From positions 1 through 35,796 of the forward strand of contig CAJUKN010000025.1 of NCBI GenBank assembly GCA_910587485.1: 35,796 nt of DNA, in the 5' to 3' direction. Each line of letters starts with the position of its first letter. Position 1 is the first letter of the stretch. A program made the translations under genes and the position numbers. Under the pieces are notes generated by a model, which saw only the letters and a program-made list of their open reading frames with translations, searched no databases and had not been told where the DNA came from. This document shows, piece after piece, positions 22,569-31,055 of this stretch. This DNA is from an uncultured Lachnospira sp. Its GTDB lineage: Bacteria; Bacillota; Clostridia; Lachnospirales; Lachnospiraceae.

Positions 22569-23660
22569 ATGATTTCTAACCAAATACTACAGACAACATT
22601 AGATGGGCTTAAATCAATATCAAGAGTTGATTTATGTGTACTAGATGCAGATGGCAAAGTGGTAGCAACTACATTTGAGGAATATCAAAATTGTATATCC
22701 GATGCGATATCATTTATTGATTCGCCTGCAGAGAGTCAAGTGATAAATGGATGCCAGTTTTTTAAAGTTATGGACGAGTTGACTTTAGAGTATATACTTT
22801 TAGTAAAGGGAAGCAATGATGATTTGTATATGTTAGGAAAATTGGCGGCATTTCAAATTCAGAACCTTTTAATTGCATATAAAGAACGATTTGATAAGGA
22901 CAATTTTATTAAAAATTTACTGCTTGATAATCTGTTGAGAGTAGATATGTATACAAGAGCTGAAAAATTACATATAGATACAGATGTGAAACGTGTTGTT
23001 TATATTATAGAGACAAAACACGAAAAGGATACCAATGCGCTAGAGACTGTGAAAAATCTGTTTGCAGGCAGAGTGAAGGATTTTATCACGGCTGTTGATG
23101 AAAGGAATATTATTCTTGTCAAAGAAGTAGAAGAAAAAAATTCATATGAAGATTTAGAAAAAACTGCTCAGGTAATTGTTGATATGTTAAACACGGAAGC
23201 AATGAGTGCAGTGCATATTGCATATGGGACAATTGTCAGTGATATTAAAGAGGTGTCAAGGTCATACAAAGAGGCAAAGATGGCACTAGATGTCGGAAAG
23301 ATATTTTACAGTGAGAAAAATGTAGTGGCATATAGTAAACTTGGCATAGGAAGACTTATTTATCAGCTCCCTATACCGTTATGTCAAATGTTTATCAAAG
23401 AGATATTTGACGGAAAATCGCCAGATGAATTTGATGATGAGACACTATCGACAATTAATAAGTTTTTTGAGAATAGTTTAAATGTTTCAGAGACTTCAAG
23501 ACAGTTATATATTCACAGGAATACGCTGGTATATAGGCTTGATAAGCTGCAAAAAGGTACAGGACTTGACTTGAGAGTGTTTGACGATGCGATAACATTC
23601 AAAATAGCGCTTATGGTCGTTGAGTACATGAAGTATATGGATAGCAAAGATACATATTAA
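22569..23660 (+). CDS. CdaR/PucR-type transcriptional regulator
   Basis: The C-terminal ~60 residues are a PucR-type helix-turn-helix (FENSLNVSETSRQLYIHRNTLVYRLDKLQKGTGLDLRVF). The middle (about 150-280) looks like the GGDEF-like domain that goes with it, including AYGTIVSDIKEVSRSYKEAKMALDVGKIF. The N-terminal ~120 residues resemble a sensory domain of the sugar-diacid-recognition kind, but are divergent (VLDADGKVVATTFEEYQN). Relatives respond to carbohydrates or purines, and the ligand here is unknown. AAAAGGAG precedes the ATG. Only 13 bp separate it from ftsE, so it is likely cotranscribed with the cell-division genes, an unusual pairing. Confidence 0.85.
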   Translation: MISNQILQTTLDGLKSISRVDLCVLDADGKVVATTFEEYQNCISDAISFIDSPAESQVINGCQFFKVMDELTLEYILLVKGSNDDLYMLGKLAAFQIQNLLIAYKERFDKDNFIKNLLLDNLLRVDMYTRAEKLHIDTDVKRVVYIIETKHEKDTNALETVKNLFAGRVKDFITAVDERNIILVKEVEEKNSYEDLEKTAQVIVDMLNTEAMSAVHIAYGTIVSDIKEVSRSYKEAKMALDVGKIFYSEKNVVAYSKLGIGRLIYQLPIPLCQMFIKEIFDGKSPDEFDDETLSTINKFFENSLNVSETSRQLYIHRNTLVYRLDKLQKGTGLDLRVFDDAITFKIALMVVEYMKYMDSKDTY

Positions 23661-23673
23661 TGGAGGATTACGT

Positions 23674-24360
23674 ATGATAATCTTAGAAAATGTCAATAAA
23701 ACTTATACCACTGGTGTACCTGCAATCAATGGCATAGACTTGCATGTACAAAAGGGTGAGTTTGTATTTGTAGTTGGAAAGAGCGGTTCTGGCAAATCAA
23801 CATTGATTAAATTATTGTTGAAAGAATTAGACCCAACGGCTGGAAAGATTTATATCAACAAAAAATACTTAAATAAAGTTACTAGAAAGAAATTGCCATA
23901 TTTAAGAAGAGATATCGGCGTTGTATTTCAGGATTTTAGACTTCTTCCAGACCGCAATGTATATGAAAATATAGCGTTTGCTATGAAAGTAGTAGAAGCA
24001 CCATCAAGAAAGATTAAGAGCAGAGTTCTTGCGATGCTGTCAATGGTAGGATTGCTTGATAAATATAAGGCATATCCAAACGAGTTGTCAGGCGGTGAGC
24101 AGCAAAGGGTTGCAATTGCTAGAGCGCTTGTCAATGCACCAGCAATTTTGCTATGTGACGAGCCTACAGGTAACTTAGACCCTGCAAACTCCAATGAGAT
24201 TATGAAAATTCTCAGTCAAATTAATAAGATGGGTACAACGGTATTAGTTGTTACACATAATATGGAGATTGTTCAACATATGAAAAAAAGGACAATCACT
24301 ATGAGCGAAGGCAAGATAATTAGTGATATGGAAAAAGGTGGTTATTTCTATGAGGATTAG
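23674..24360 (+). CDS. ftsE: Cell-division ABC ATPase FtsE
   Basis: ATPase of the FtsEX complex, which sits at the septum and uses ATP to activate peptidoglycan hydrolases. At 228 aa it has the family length. Walker A GKSGSGKST, Q-loop VFQDFRLLPDRNVYEN (the typical FtsE DFRLL), signature LSGGEQQRVAIARAL, Walker B ILLCDEPTGNLDP and switch TVLVVTHN are all present. GGAGG lies before the ATG. The stop codon overlaps the ftsX start region, so translation is coupled. Confidence 0.97.
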   Translation: MIILENVNKTYTTGVPAINGIDLHVQKGEFVFVVGKSGSGKSTLIKLLLKELDPTAGKIYINKKYLNKVTRKKLPYLRRDIGVVFQDFRLLPDRNVYENIAFAMKVVEAPSRKIKSRVLAMLSMVGLLDKYKAYPNELSGGEQQRVAIARALVNAPAILLCDEPTGNLDPANSNEIMKILSQINKMGTTVLVVTHNMEIVQHMKKRTITMSEGKIISDMEKGGYFYED

Positions 24361-25258
24361 GTCGATATTTTATCATATGAAGGATGGTTTTAAGAATATA
24401 TATAGAAATCGTCTCTTTTCATTAGCGTCAATTGCTACAATAGCGGCATGTATATTTCTTTTTGGTATACTATATTCATTAGTGGTAAATTTTGAATATA
24501 TGGTTAAAAATGCAGAGAGTGAAATTTGTGTGACAGTATTTTTTGATGAAGGTTTATCACAGGCCGATATTAACAAATTAGGTGATACTATCAGCAAACG
24601 AGTTGAGGTGTCAAACATTCATTTTACCAGTGCTGAGGAAGCATGGGAAAAGTATAGAGTAGAGTATTTTAAGGATTATCCAGAATTGGCAGAAGGATTT
24701 AAAGATGATAATCCACTTGCAAATTCAGCTTCCTATGAAGTTTATCTAAGCGATGCAAGTATGCAGGCAACACTTGTTACATATTTAGAGAATTTAGAGG
24801 GCGTTCGAGGAGTGAAGCGTTCAGAGATTATAGCAAACAGTTTATCAAGTGCCGCTAAATTAGTTGGTTATGTTGCTGTTGCGATTATTATTATACTTCT
24901 TGCCGTTTCAATATTCCTTATTACAAATACCATTGTAATCGGTATTACAGTACGTAAAGATGAAATTTCCATTATGAAATTTATCGGTGCAACCGATGCA
25001 TTTGTCAATGCACCATTTTTTGTGGAAGGTATAACGATTGGAATTATTGGCTCTATTATTCCGCTCATATTTCTTTGGTACATGTATCAAAGTATTATAG
25101 AATTTGTAATTAACAAATTTTCAATACTGAGCAATATTTTAGTATTTATGAATGTTAATGATGTATTTAAGATACTTGCACCTGTTGGAATATGTTTAGG
25201 TATTGGCATTGGTGCAATGGGCAGCTTTTTTGCTGTTAGAAAACATGCAAATGTTTAA
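24350..25258 (+). CDS. ftsX: Cell-division membrane protein FtsX
   Basis: Membrane partner of FtsE. The first helix (about 19-45: LFSLASIATIAACIFLFGILYSLVV) is followed by an extracytoplasmic domain (about 46-165: CVTVFFDEGLSQADINKLGD, VYLSDASMQATLVTYLENLEGVRGVK). That domain normally contacts the hydrolase. Three further helices end the protein. KDEISIMKFIGATDAFVNAPFFVEG is the family signature. I start it at the ATG that overlaps the ftsE stop (ATGAGGATTAG), with GGTGG just upstream. The longer frame from 24323 lies inside ftsE. Confidence 0.96.
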   Translation: MRIRSIFYHMKDGFKNIYRNRLFSLASIATIAACIFLFGILYSLVVNFEYMVKNAESEICVTVFFDEGLSQADINKLGDTISKRVEVSNIHFTSAEEAWEKYRVEYFKDYPELAEGFKDDNPLANSASYEVYLSDASMQATLVTYLENLEGVRGVKRSEIIANSLSSAAKLVGYVAVAIIIILLAVSIFLITNTIVIGITVRKDEISIMKFIGATDAFVNAPFFVEGITIGIIGSIIPLIFLWYMYQSIIEFVINKFSILSNILVFMNVNDVFKILAPVGICLGIGIGAMGSFFAVRKHANV

Positions 25259-25391
25259 TTGCAGACATAATGATTTACAATAAAATGTGGCGTTTGCTGT
25301 TTATGAATGAAGAAACGATAAATAAAAGTCAATGAACAGTTATTGGCAATATACAGTCTTTAACGGGATTAGAAGAAAGGTTGGTAATACT

Positions 25392-26630
25392 ATGAAAAAG
25401 TTACTTCAATTAAGAATGTTACCTCTATTTCTCTGTCTTGTAATTACAGTTTTTACTTGTTTTTTATCTATTAAAGATGTTAAGAGTGTTTATGGCATTA
25501 CAAGCGGTGAAATTAACGATGCCAAAAATGAAAAAGAACAAAAAGAACAAGAACAAAAAAATATTCAGGAAGAATTAGATAATTATAAGAAACAATCAGA
25601 GACTACAAAAGAATATATCGCAAAACTGGACGGGGCTATGTCAGAGCTTGATGGTCAAATATATGATGTTAATAACAATATAGAACGTTTGACACAAGAG
25701 ATAGAAGAGACACAAAATAATTTAGATATAGCTATAGAAGATGCAGATGAACAGTACAAAATGATGAAACTTAGGATTCAATATATGTATGAGCGAAATG
25801 AAGAGAGCTTTTTAGCTGCTTTGCTTCAGTCAACCAGTATGGGAGAATTATTGAATCGAGCAGAATACTATACAAAGATATCAAGTTATGATAGACAACA
25901 GCTTGAACGCTATCAGTCAACTATAGAATTTATTAAAGTTGCAAAACAAGAATTAGAGGACAATTATGCAGAGCTTGACAATTTAAAAGCATCACTTGAA
26001 CAGCAAAGAACAGATATGGAGTATATGTTGGCAGAAAAGCAAAAAGAGATGCAAAATCTTGATACGCAGATTGCCAATGCACAAAATAAAGAAACAGAAC
26101 TTGCCTCAAGTATCAGCGCTCTTGATGATGAGATTGATGCAATGGAAAAGAAGTTAGCTGCACAAGAAGAGGAGGAAAGAAGAAAGCAAGAAGCCAATAA
26201 TCAGTCTTCTTTAGGTGGCAATGTTGTAGGGACTGGTGCATGGTTATGGCCTACAATATCAAGAAGAGTTACTTCTGATTTTGGTGTTATAGACGACCCA
26301 ATAAGAGGCGATGTTCCTCATAAGGGAGTGGATATAGGCGCAAGGACACCCGGTGTTTCTGGTGACCCTATATATGCAGTAGATAATGGCGTTGTAGCCG
26401 TTGCAGAATCAAATCAATCAGCTGGAAATTGGATTTGGATAAGTCATGGTAATGGTTTATATTCCGTGTATATGCACAATTCAAAATTGTTGGTATCTGT
26501 AGGACAAACGGTCAATAAAGGCGATACAATAGCGCTTATGGGAACAACAGGACAGTCTAATGGAGTCCATCTTCATATTGCAGCCCGATTAAATGGTACA
26601 TATGTAAATCCATGGACATATTTAAAATAA
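25392..26630 (+). CDS. Coiled-coil M23 peptidoglycan hydrolase (FtsEX partner)
   Basis: Exported cell-wall hydrolase or hydrolase activator. A signal-type hydrophobic segment occupies about residues 5-30. A long coiled coil follows (about 40-265, rich in Glu, Gln and Lys), the part that docks to FtsX in EnvC/PcsB-type proteins. The C-terminal M23/LytM domain follows. The zinc site looks intact: H310 and D314 (HKGVD) and H393/H395 (HLH). It could therefore cut peptidoglycan itself, unlike the degenerate Escherichia coli EnvC. Between FtsX and the CtpA-type protease it completes a septal module. AAAGG precedes the ATG at 25392; the longer frame to 25332 has no ribosome-binding site. Confidence 0.93.
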   Translation: MKKLLQLRMLPLFLCLVITVFTCFLSIKDVKSVYGITSGEINDAKNEKEQKEQEQKNIQEELDNYKKQSETTKEYIAKLDGAMSELDGQIYDVNNNIERLTQEIEETQNNLDIAIEDADEQYKMMKLRIQYMYERNEESFLAALLQSTSMGELLNRAEYYTKISSYDRQQLERYQSTIEFIKVAKQELEDNYAELDNLKASLEQQRTDMEYMLAEKQKEMQNLDTQIANAQNKETELASSISALDDEIDAMEKKLAAQEEEERRKQEANNQSSLGGNVVGTGAWLWPTISRRVTSDFGVIDDPIRGDVPHKGVDIGARTPGVSGDPIYAVDNGVVAVAESNQSAGNWIWISHGNGLYSVYMHNSKLLVSVGQTVNKGDTIALMGTTGQSNGVHLHIAARLNGTYVNPWTYLK

Positions 26631-26762
26631 GCTGTTAGCTGTTTTTAAAAATCAGCCGTAACAGAAAGGTTTAATATGTAAGAAAACCATAAAAAATTAA
26701 ATATATAAGACAAATCGCTATATGGATATATGAGTATATCTGTATGGCGTGTTGTCGTTGTG

Positions 26763-26791
26763 GGAATAAATATAATAGTGGTTATATAACA
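26763..26791 (+). repeat. 29-bp direct repeat, copy 1, upstream of S41 protease
   Basis: Begins GGAATAAATATAATAGTGGT and ends TATATAACA. It differs from the second copy in only two positions. The inner TATAATA..TTATATA is partly palindromic and contains a TATAAT. Confidence 0.6.
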
Positions 26792-26827
26792 AGCAGGTTT
26801 AAAAGTCAATCCTGCGTTTTCAAATAC

Positions 26828-26856
26828 GGAATAAATATAATAGTTGTTATATAATA
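26828..26856 (+). repeat. 29-bp direct repeat, copy 2, upstream of S41 protease
   Basis: Second copy, 65 bp downstream of the first. Between them lies GCAGG..CCTGC, a short hairpin ending in GTTTT. The ~360-bp gap before the S41 gene otherwise shows nothing else. The pair could be tandem operators or two promoter cores. Confidence 0.6.
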
Positions 26857-26994
26857 TACATTAGAGTAATATATGTAAAAAGTAAGGGATGCCATAAAAC
26901 GTAATATGTTGTTATATTTTGTCAGCATGGAAATCGTTTATAAATGACATTGCAGTTTTATTAGTATATGGCAGTATCATGGAGAATAAAAAGA

Positions 26995-28221
26995 ATGGAT
27001 AATAAAAAACGTAGTAAATTAGACTTAATTACAGCATTTGTAGGAGGAATTGCAGCAACTGTTTTTATTGCGGCAATGGTATTTGTAGTATTTTATCAGA
27101 AAGGATATATACATGTTGGTGTTGGAGGAGATGTGTATGTATCCGATGTGCCAGTAGATGATAGCGATGGTATTGGCAGTCAGGCGGAAGGTAAACTGAA
27201 TGCAATTGACTCTGTTGTAAGTGAAGGTTTTTATTTTGGGGATATTGACCATGAAGCTGCTATTGATAGTATATGCAGAGGGTATTTAAGCTCATTGGGC
27301 GATAAGTACACAACATATTATTCAGCAGAACAGTATAAAAAGGTACAAGAATCCACAACAGGGATTGTTTATGGAATTGGTGCGTTATGCAAAAAAGCAG
27401 AAGATGGTACAATTTATATTTCAGGTGTTTATGATGACTCCCCTGCTCAAAAAGCAGGTTTAAAAGAAGATGATTTTATAGAAACGGTTGATAATAAGAG
27501 TGTCATTGATATGGAATTAGAATCAGCCATTGCGCTTATTAAGGGCGAAAAAGATACACAGGTCGAACTTGGTGTTATAAGAGATGGCGAAAAATTTAAA
27601 CTTCGTGTGACAAGAGGTGAGATAAAGCTTCAAACTGTGTCTTGGAATATAGAGGATGGTGTTGGATATATCTATATTACTCAGTTTGATAAGGTGACTG
27701 TAGAACAATTTACAAAGGCTTTAAATGATTTAAAAGAAAAAGGCATGACAGGATTAATTATTGATTTAAGAGATAATCCAGGAGGTGTTTTAGACGGTAC
27801 TGTCAGTATGTTGGATGAACTTTTGCCAGAAGGGTTAAGATTGACGATACAATATGCAGATGGCAGCAAAGAAGAACGAAAAGGTGAAAAAGGCAGTGAT
27901 TTAAAAATACCAATTGCAGTTTTAGTCAATGGTCAGAGTGCCAGTGCAGCGGAGATATTTGCAGGTGCCGTTCAAGATTATGGCGTTGGGAAAATCATTG
28001 GGACACAGACCTTTGGAAAAGGTATTATACAGTTTATTCGCCCATTGACAGATGGCAGTGCCATTAAATATACTGCTGCTAAATACTTTACACCAAAAGG
28101 GCAGGATATACATGGCAAAGGGATTAAACCTGATATTATTGTAGAATTGCCAGAGGATGCAACAGAGGATTATCAGTATAAAGCTGCATTAGAGTATATT
28201 AACAAGGAGAGAAAAAATTGA
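26995..28221 (+). CDS. C-terminal processing protease, S41 family (CtpA/CtpB-like)
   Basis: Membrane-anchored serine protease. One N-terminal membrane helix spans about residues 10-35, and the rest lies outside the cytoplasm. A PDZ domain follows (about 115-205: GIVYGIGALCKK..SPAQKAGLKEDDFIETVDNKSV). The S41 core has GYIYITQFDK, GLIIDLRDNPGGVLDG, and the Ser/Lys dyad S317 (GQSASAAE) and K342 (FGKG), with Gln346 four residues on. No C-terminal peptidoglycan-binding domain is present. GGAG lies 10 nt before the ATG at 26995. Following ftsEX and the M23 gene, it probably processes cell-wall hydrolases. Confidence 0.94.
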   Translation: MDNKKRSKLDLITAFVGGIAATVFIAAMVFVVFYQKGYIHVGVGGDVYVSDVPVDDSDGIGSQAEGKLNAIDSVVSEGFYFGDIDHEAAIDSICRGYLSSLGDKYTTYYSAEQYKKVQESTTGIVYGIGALCKKAEDGTIYISGVYDDSPAQKAGLKEDDFIETVDNKSVIDMELESAIALIKGEKDTQVELGVIRDGEKFKLRVTRGEIKLQTVSWNIEDGVGYIYITQFDKVTVEQFTKALNDLKEKGMTGLIIDLRDNPGGVLDGTVSMLDELLPEGLRLTIQYADGSKEERKGEKGSDLKIPIAVLVNGQSASAAEIFAGAVQDYGVGKIIGTQTFGKGIIQFIRPLTDGSAIKYTAAKYFTPKGQDIHGKGIKPDIIVELPEDATEDYQYKAALEYINKERKN

Positions 28222-28308
28222 AAATCGAGATTTTCAATTATGAGATTTGTGTCTGTGCGTTGCTTGCCACAAACCCATTTATAAACAAAAAGCAGCGCAG
28301 AAGTGGAG
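28220..28308 (+). promoter_or_regulatory. Structured leader element, copy E (best-preserved)
   Basis: A TTGAAAATC-GA-GATTTTCAA palindrome starts it, overlapping the S41 stop codon. Helix 1: TTTGTG (28246-28251) with CACAAA (28268-28273). Helix 2: TCTGTGCGTTGCTT (28252-28265) with AAGCAGCGCAGA (28290-28301): nine contiguous pairs, a GT bulge, then three more. The Shine-Dalgarno GTGGAG begins 2 nt after the last arm. It lies between two genes of one apparent transcription unit. Confidence 0.75.
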
Positions 28309-28314
28309 AAAAAC

Positions 28315-28983
28315 ATGGATAAAGTGATTCAAGTTACAGGAAAAAGCGAGTTGTTTGTAAGACCAGATACTATTCGTCTTTTGCTTTATATAAAAGGAAT
28401 AGAAAATACCTATGAAAAGGCTTTAAATCAGTCAACAGCAGCAGTAGAACAGTTGAAAAAATGTTTTAAAGGGTTGGGATTTAATGAAAACGATTTAAAA
28501 ACCGTATCTTTTGGTGTAGATACCCATTATGAGAATTATAAAGAAAATGATAATCAATGGAATAAAAGATTTGTAGGATATAAGTATAATCATAATATGA
28601 AGATAGAATTTCCGATTGATAATAAAAAACTTGGGCAGGTTGTGTATGAGTTAGCACATTGTCATGTAAACCCAGAATTTAATATTCATTATACAGTTAA
28701 AGACCAAGAGGCTGTAAAGAATGAATTGCTTAGCAAAGCTGTTTTGGATTCAAAGATAAAAGCACAGATTTTAACAGAGGCTATTGGTGTAAGCTTACAA
28801 GAAGTGGTAAAAATTGATTATTCATGGTCAAGTATTGATATTGTATCAAGACCAGTGAATGGACTTTTAAGAGGCGTAGAAAGTTCCCAGTTTTTATTCG
28901 AGTCAGAAGAATGTAACTTTTCCATAGAACCTGATGATATCAATGTATCTGATAAAGTGACAGTAATATGGAGAATTGAATAA
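28315..28983 (+). CDS. SIMPL-domain (DUF541) protein
   Basis: Member of the SIMPL/DUF541 (YggE-like) family, whose bacterial members are tied to oxidative stress; the biochemical role is unclear. Signs are the opening IQVTGKSELFVRPDTIRLLLYIKG, the alternating pattern, GFNENDLKTVSFGVDTHY, and the later LSKAVLDSKIKAQILTEAIGVSLQEVVKIDYSW. There is no signal peptide, so this is a cytoplasmic form. I use the ATG at 28315 with GGAG 7 nt before it. A GTG four codons earlier would sit on that site. The next gene starts 24 bp later. Confidence 0.9.
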   Translation: MDKVIQVTGKSELFVRPDTIRLLLYIKGIENTYEKALNQSTAAVEQLKKCFKGLGFNENDLKTVSFGVDTHYENYKENDNQWNKRFVGYKYNHNMKIEFPIDNKKLGQVVYELAHCHVNPEFNIHYTVKDQEAVKNELLSKAVLDSKIKAQILTEAIGVSLQEVVKIDYSWSSIDIVSRPVNGLLRGVESSQFLFESEECNFSIEPDDINVSDKVTVIWRIE

Positions 28984-29007
28984 ATAGTGAAGAAATGAGG
29001 AGAATGA

Positions 29008-30069
29008 GTGAAACTACAAAAAGATTTTAATCAATATCCTATTATTGGTTCAAAAATAGAAGAATTATATTGGTATCCTGCTGGGGATAGTATTTGGATA
29101 AAAGGAAAATGTGATAAAACAGAAGATATAAGCAATAAAAAATGCTATTTTTATAATTTATATTTTTTGCATATGAAAAATAGTAATATTATAAATCAAG
29201 AAAAAAAGAATTATCAAGATGCAAAGATTGTGGGGGTTGATATAAGAGAGGTTGATTCAGGTTTTGATATTTGTTTAACGATAGATTACAGGGATGATAA
29301 TATAGAAACGCTTGAATGTAGACAAACCATGCAATTTTGGTGTGATGATATAAGGTATGATGTTCTTAAATATAGGGGCATGTCTTATGAAAATATATAT
29401 ATGAACCCACAGTATCAAGCATTTTTTACAAAAAATCAACAGGCATATGGCAAAGATGAGTGTTTTTTAGAAACAGACAGTAAAGATTTAGTAAATGGAT
29501 ATCTTGTTCAATGGGATTCCTATGGTGAATGTCGCAGAGCGCAAAATGGTGTTTTATGTAAACATACATTTATTCAAAGATGTCGTCTTTTATATAAACA
29601 AACAATCCTATTTGAGTATGATTCTATATATGATATGGCACATGTTTCGTCAATTATTAAACATCAAAATGGAAAATCCTATTTTCTTTTTAAGACGGAT
29701 TTATATGGATTGAATGTATATGATATGCAAAGTAAAGAAGTGTTTTATTATATGCCAGAAGGGTATTAGCATAATTATAACCAAATTTGTGGGGAATCTT
29801 TTATTATTACTACAATTCATTATGATGATAAAACGAATTTGATAGCTTATGAAGGGTGTTACTGGGGAGGACCTTCTGATGTTATGGTAGGTGATTTTTC
29901 CAATCCAATGCGGTTTAATCCTATTTTAAAGAGTATACATGAAATGATAGACCCAGAGTATGAATGTTATGATAATATTGATTTTAATAAGTGGGAAGAT
30001 GGAAAGCTGCATGTGATTGTAGATGGTAAAAAAGATGTGGTTGAACCGATAAAGATAAGAATTGATTAA
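29008..30069 (+). pseudogene. Uncharacterised gene interrupted by one in-frame TAG
   Basis: The first part codes for 253 aa starting with GTG (GAGGAG upstream) and ends at TAG (29767-29769) after YYMPEGY. The same frame continues without any shift: HNYNQICGESFIITTIHYDD, then KTNLIAYEGCYWGGPSDVMV and on to a TAA at 30069. The downstream part looks fully coding, so this was one ~353-aa protein. A single base change at a Gln, Glu or Tyr codon explains the stop. The protein has no signal peptide and no known domain. The alternating beta pattern (WDSYGECRRAQNG, YFLFKTDLYGLNVYDMQSKEVFYY) suggests a beta-rich or propeller-like fold. Readthrough, recent decay or a sequencing error are the choices. 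Confidence 0.75.
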
Positions 30070-30149
30070 TAGAACAGTTCTGTTACAGTGTCTGCCTTAT
30101 GGTGTTAGTTTGAATGTTATCACTCATTATTGCTCCATTTGAACGCAAA

Positions 30150-30189
30150 AAAGGCACATGGTTTACAATTTACTGTTCCATGCGCCTTT
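30150..30189 (-). terminator. Terminator of the Rpn-family gene
   Basis: AAAGGCACATGG / CCATGCGCCTTT, 12 bp with one mismatch, loop 16 nt. On the minus strand it runs into TTTTTTGCG, about 27 bp after the stop codon. Confidence 0.8.
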
Positions 30190-30215
30190 ACATTGTTATT
30201 TTAATATTAAATGGT

Positions 30216-31055
30216 TTATGCTAACTGCATAATTTTGGTTTCAAGTTCTTTTAATTCATCAAGTGGTATTGAGGGAACACATAGTGCAATTTCATCAAGT
30301 GATAACTTTCCCATTTTTATCATTCTTTCTGCTGTTTCTCTTGCTGTATTATCCTCAATATCCTTTGCATAAGCCTTCAAAATCTGTTCGTCATCAAATA
30401 ATGTCATCATAATATCTACAACCTCCTGCTCTTTGCTTTCAAGATATTCTTTCAGCACATTTCTGTTTTTACAGATATGGATTGTTTCTGTTACTGCCTT
30501 CTTTGTATTTCCATATCGTTTTCTCTGTTCATTATATACTTTGGAGAAAATTATATACTGCCCAATAATATCTTTCTCGTTTTCCTGATACAGAACTTTA
30601 ACTTCCGCATTAATGGCAATTTTTGCACCGTCAAAAAATTCTTTGGAAAGCAATATGGTATCAGGAATATTCTTTCTATCTCCTGTATAAATTACATACA
30701 ATTCGGGTTTAAGCTTATTCACTTTTCTGCTTCCGTATAAATTTTGATTGGTACGCTTGAAATAATCGTGATAAGTCTGTATCAGATACATCAATGCACG
30801 AATGATGATATTGGCTGTCCATGTAGATTGGCTTTCCACCAGTACCATTAGCCGATTGCCAACAGAAAAACCTAAATCATTATAATCTGCATCAATTAGC
30901 ACATGCTTGATTGTGACATCTGCAATTTCATCTTCTGTCACATTACTATCCTCTGGGTGTAATGCCTTGTATAATTGAAGCAGATATTTTTTATCTTGAA
31001 ACAAATTTGTAAATACACTGTCTTTTATTTTTCGTTTGGGTGTACTTTGCACCAT
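30216..31055 (-). CDS. Rpn-family PD-(D/E)XK nuclease/putative transposase
   Basis: Belongs to the Rpn/PDDEXK-transposase family, whose Escherichia coli members are DNA endonucleases that promote RecA-independent recombination. The N-terminus is typical (KDSVFTNLFQDKKYLLQLYKALHPEDSN). The nuclease core shows D..LGFSVGNRLMVLVESQSTWTANIIIRALMYL, with the E-x-Q of the family, then PELYVIYTG. The C-terminus ends in a short helical tail (MGKLSLDEIALCVPSIPLDELKELE), the part that varies most in the family. At 279 aa it appears full length. GAGGTGG lies before the ATG. Such genes occur in many copies and move between strains, which marks this segment as accessory. Confidence 0.88.
   Translation of the reverse strand: MVQSTPKRKIKDSVFTNLFQDKKYLLQLYKALHPEDSNVTEDEIADVTIKHVLIDADYNDLGFSVGNRLMVLVESQSTWTANIIIRALMYLIQTYHDYFKRTNQNLYGSRKVNKLKPELYVIYTGDRKNIPDTILLSKEFFDGAKIAINAEVKVLYQENEKDIIGQYIIFSKVYNEQRKRYGNTKKAVTETIHICKNRNVLKEYLESKEQEVVDIMMTLFDDEQILKAYAKDIEDNTARETAERMIKMGKLSLDEIALCVPSIPLDELKELETKIMQLA

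Noticed and set aside
29767..29769. TAG read as pyrrolysine or programmed readthrough
   Set aside because: No pyl genes or known readthrough context here, and the gene family is not a methylamine methyltransferase; simple nonsense mutation is more likely.
30477..30740. 87-aa frame opposite the Rpn-type gene
   Set aside because: The Rpn protein is a clear family member; the opposite frame is a shadow.
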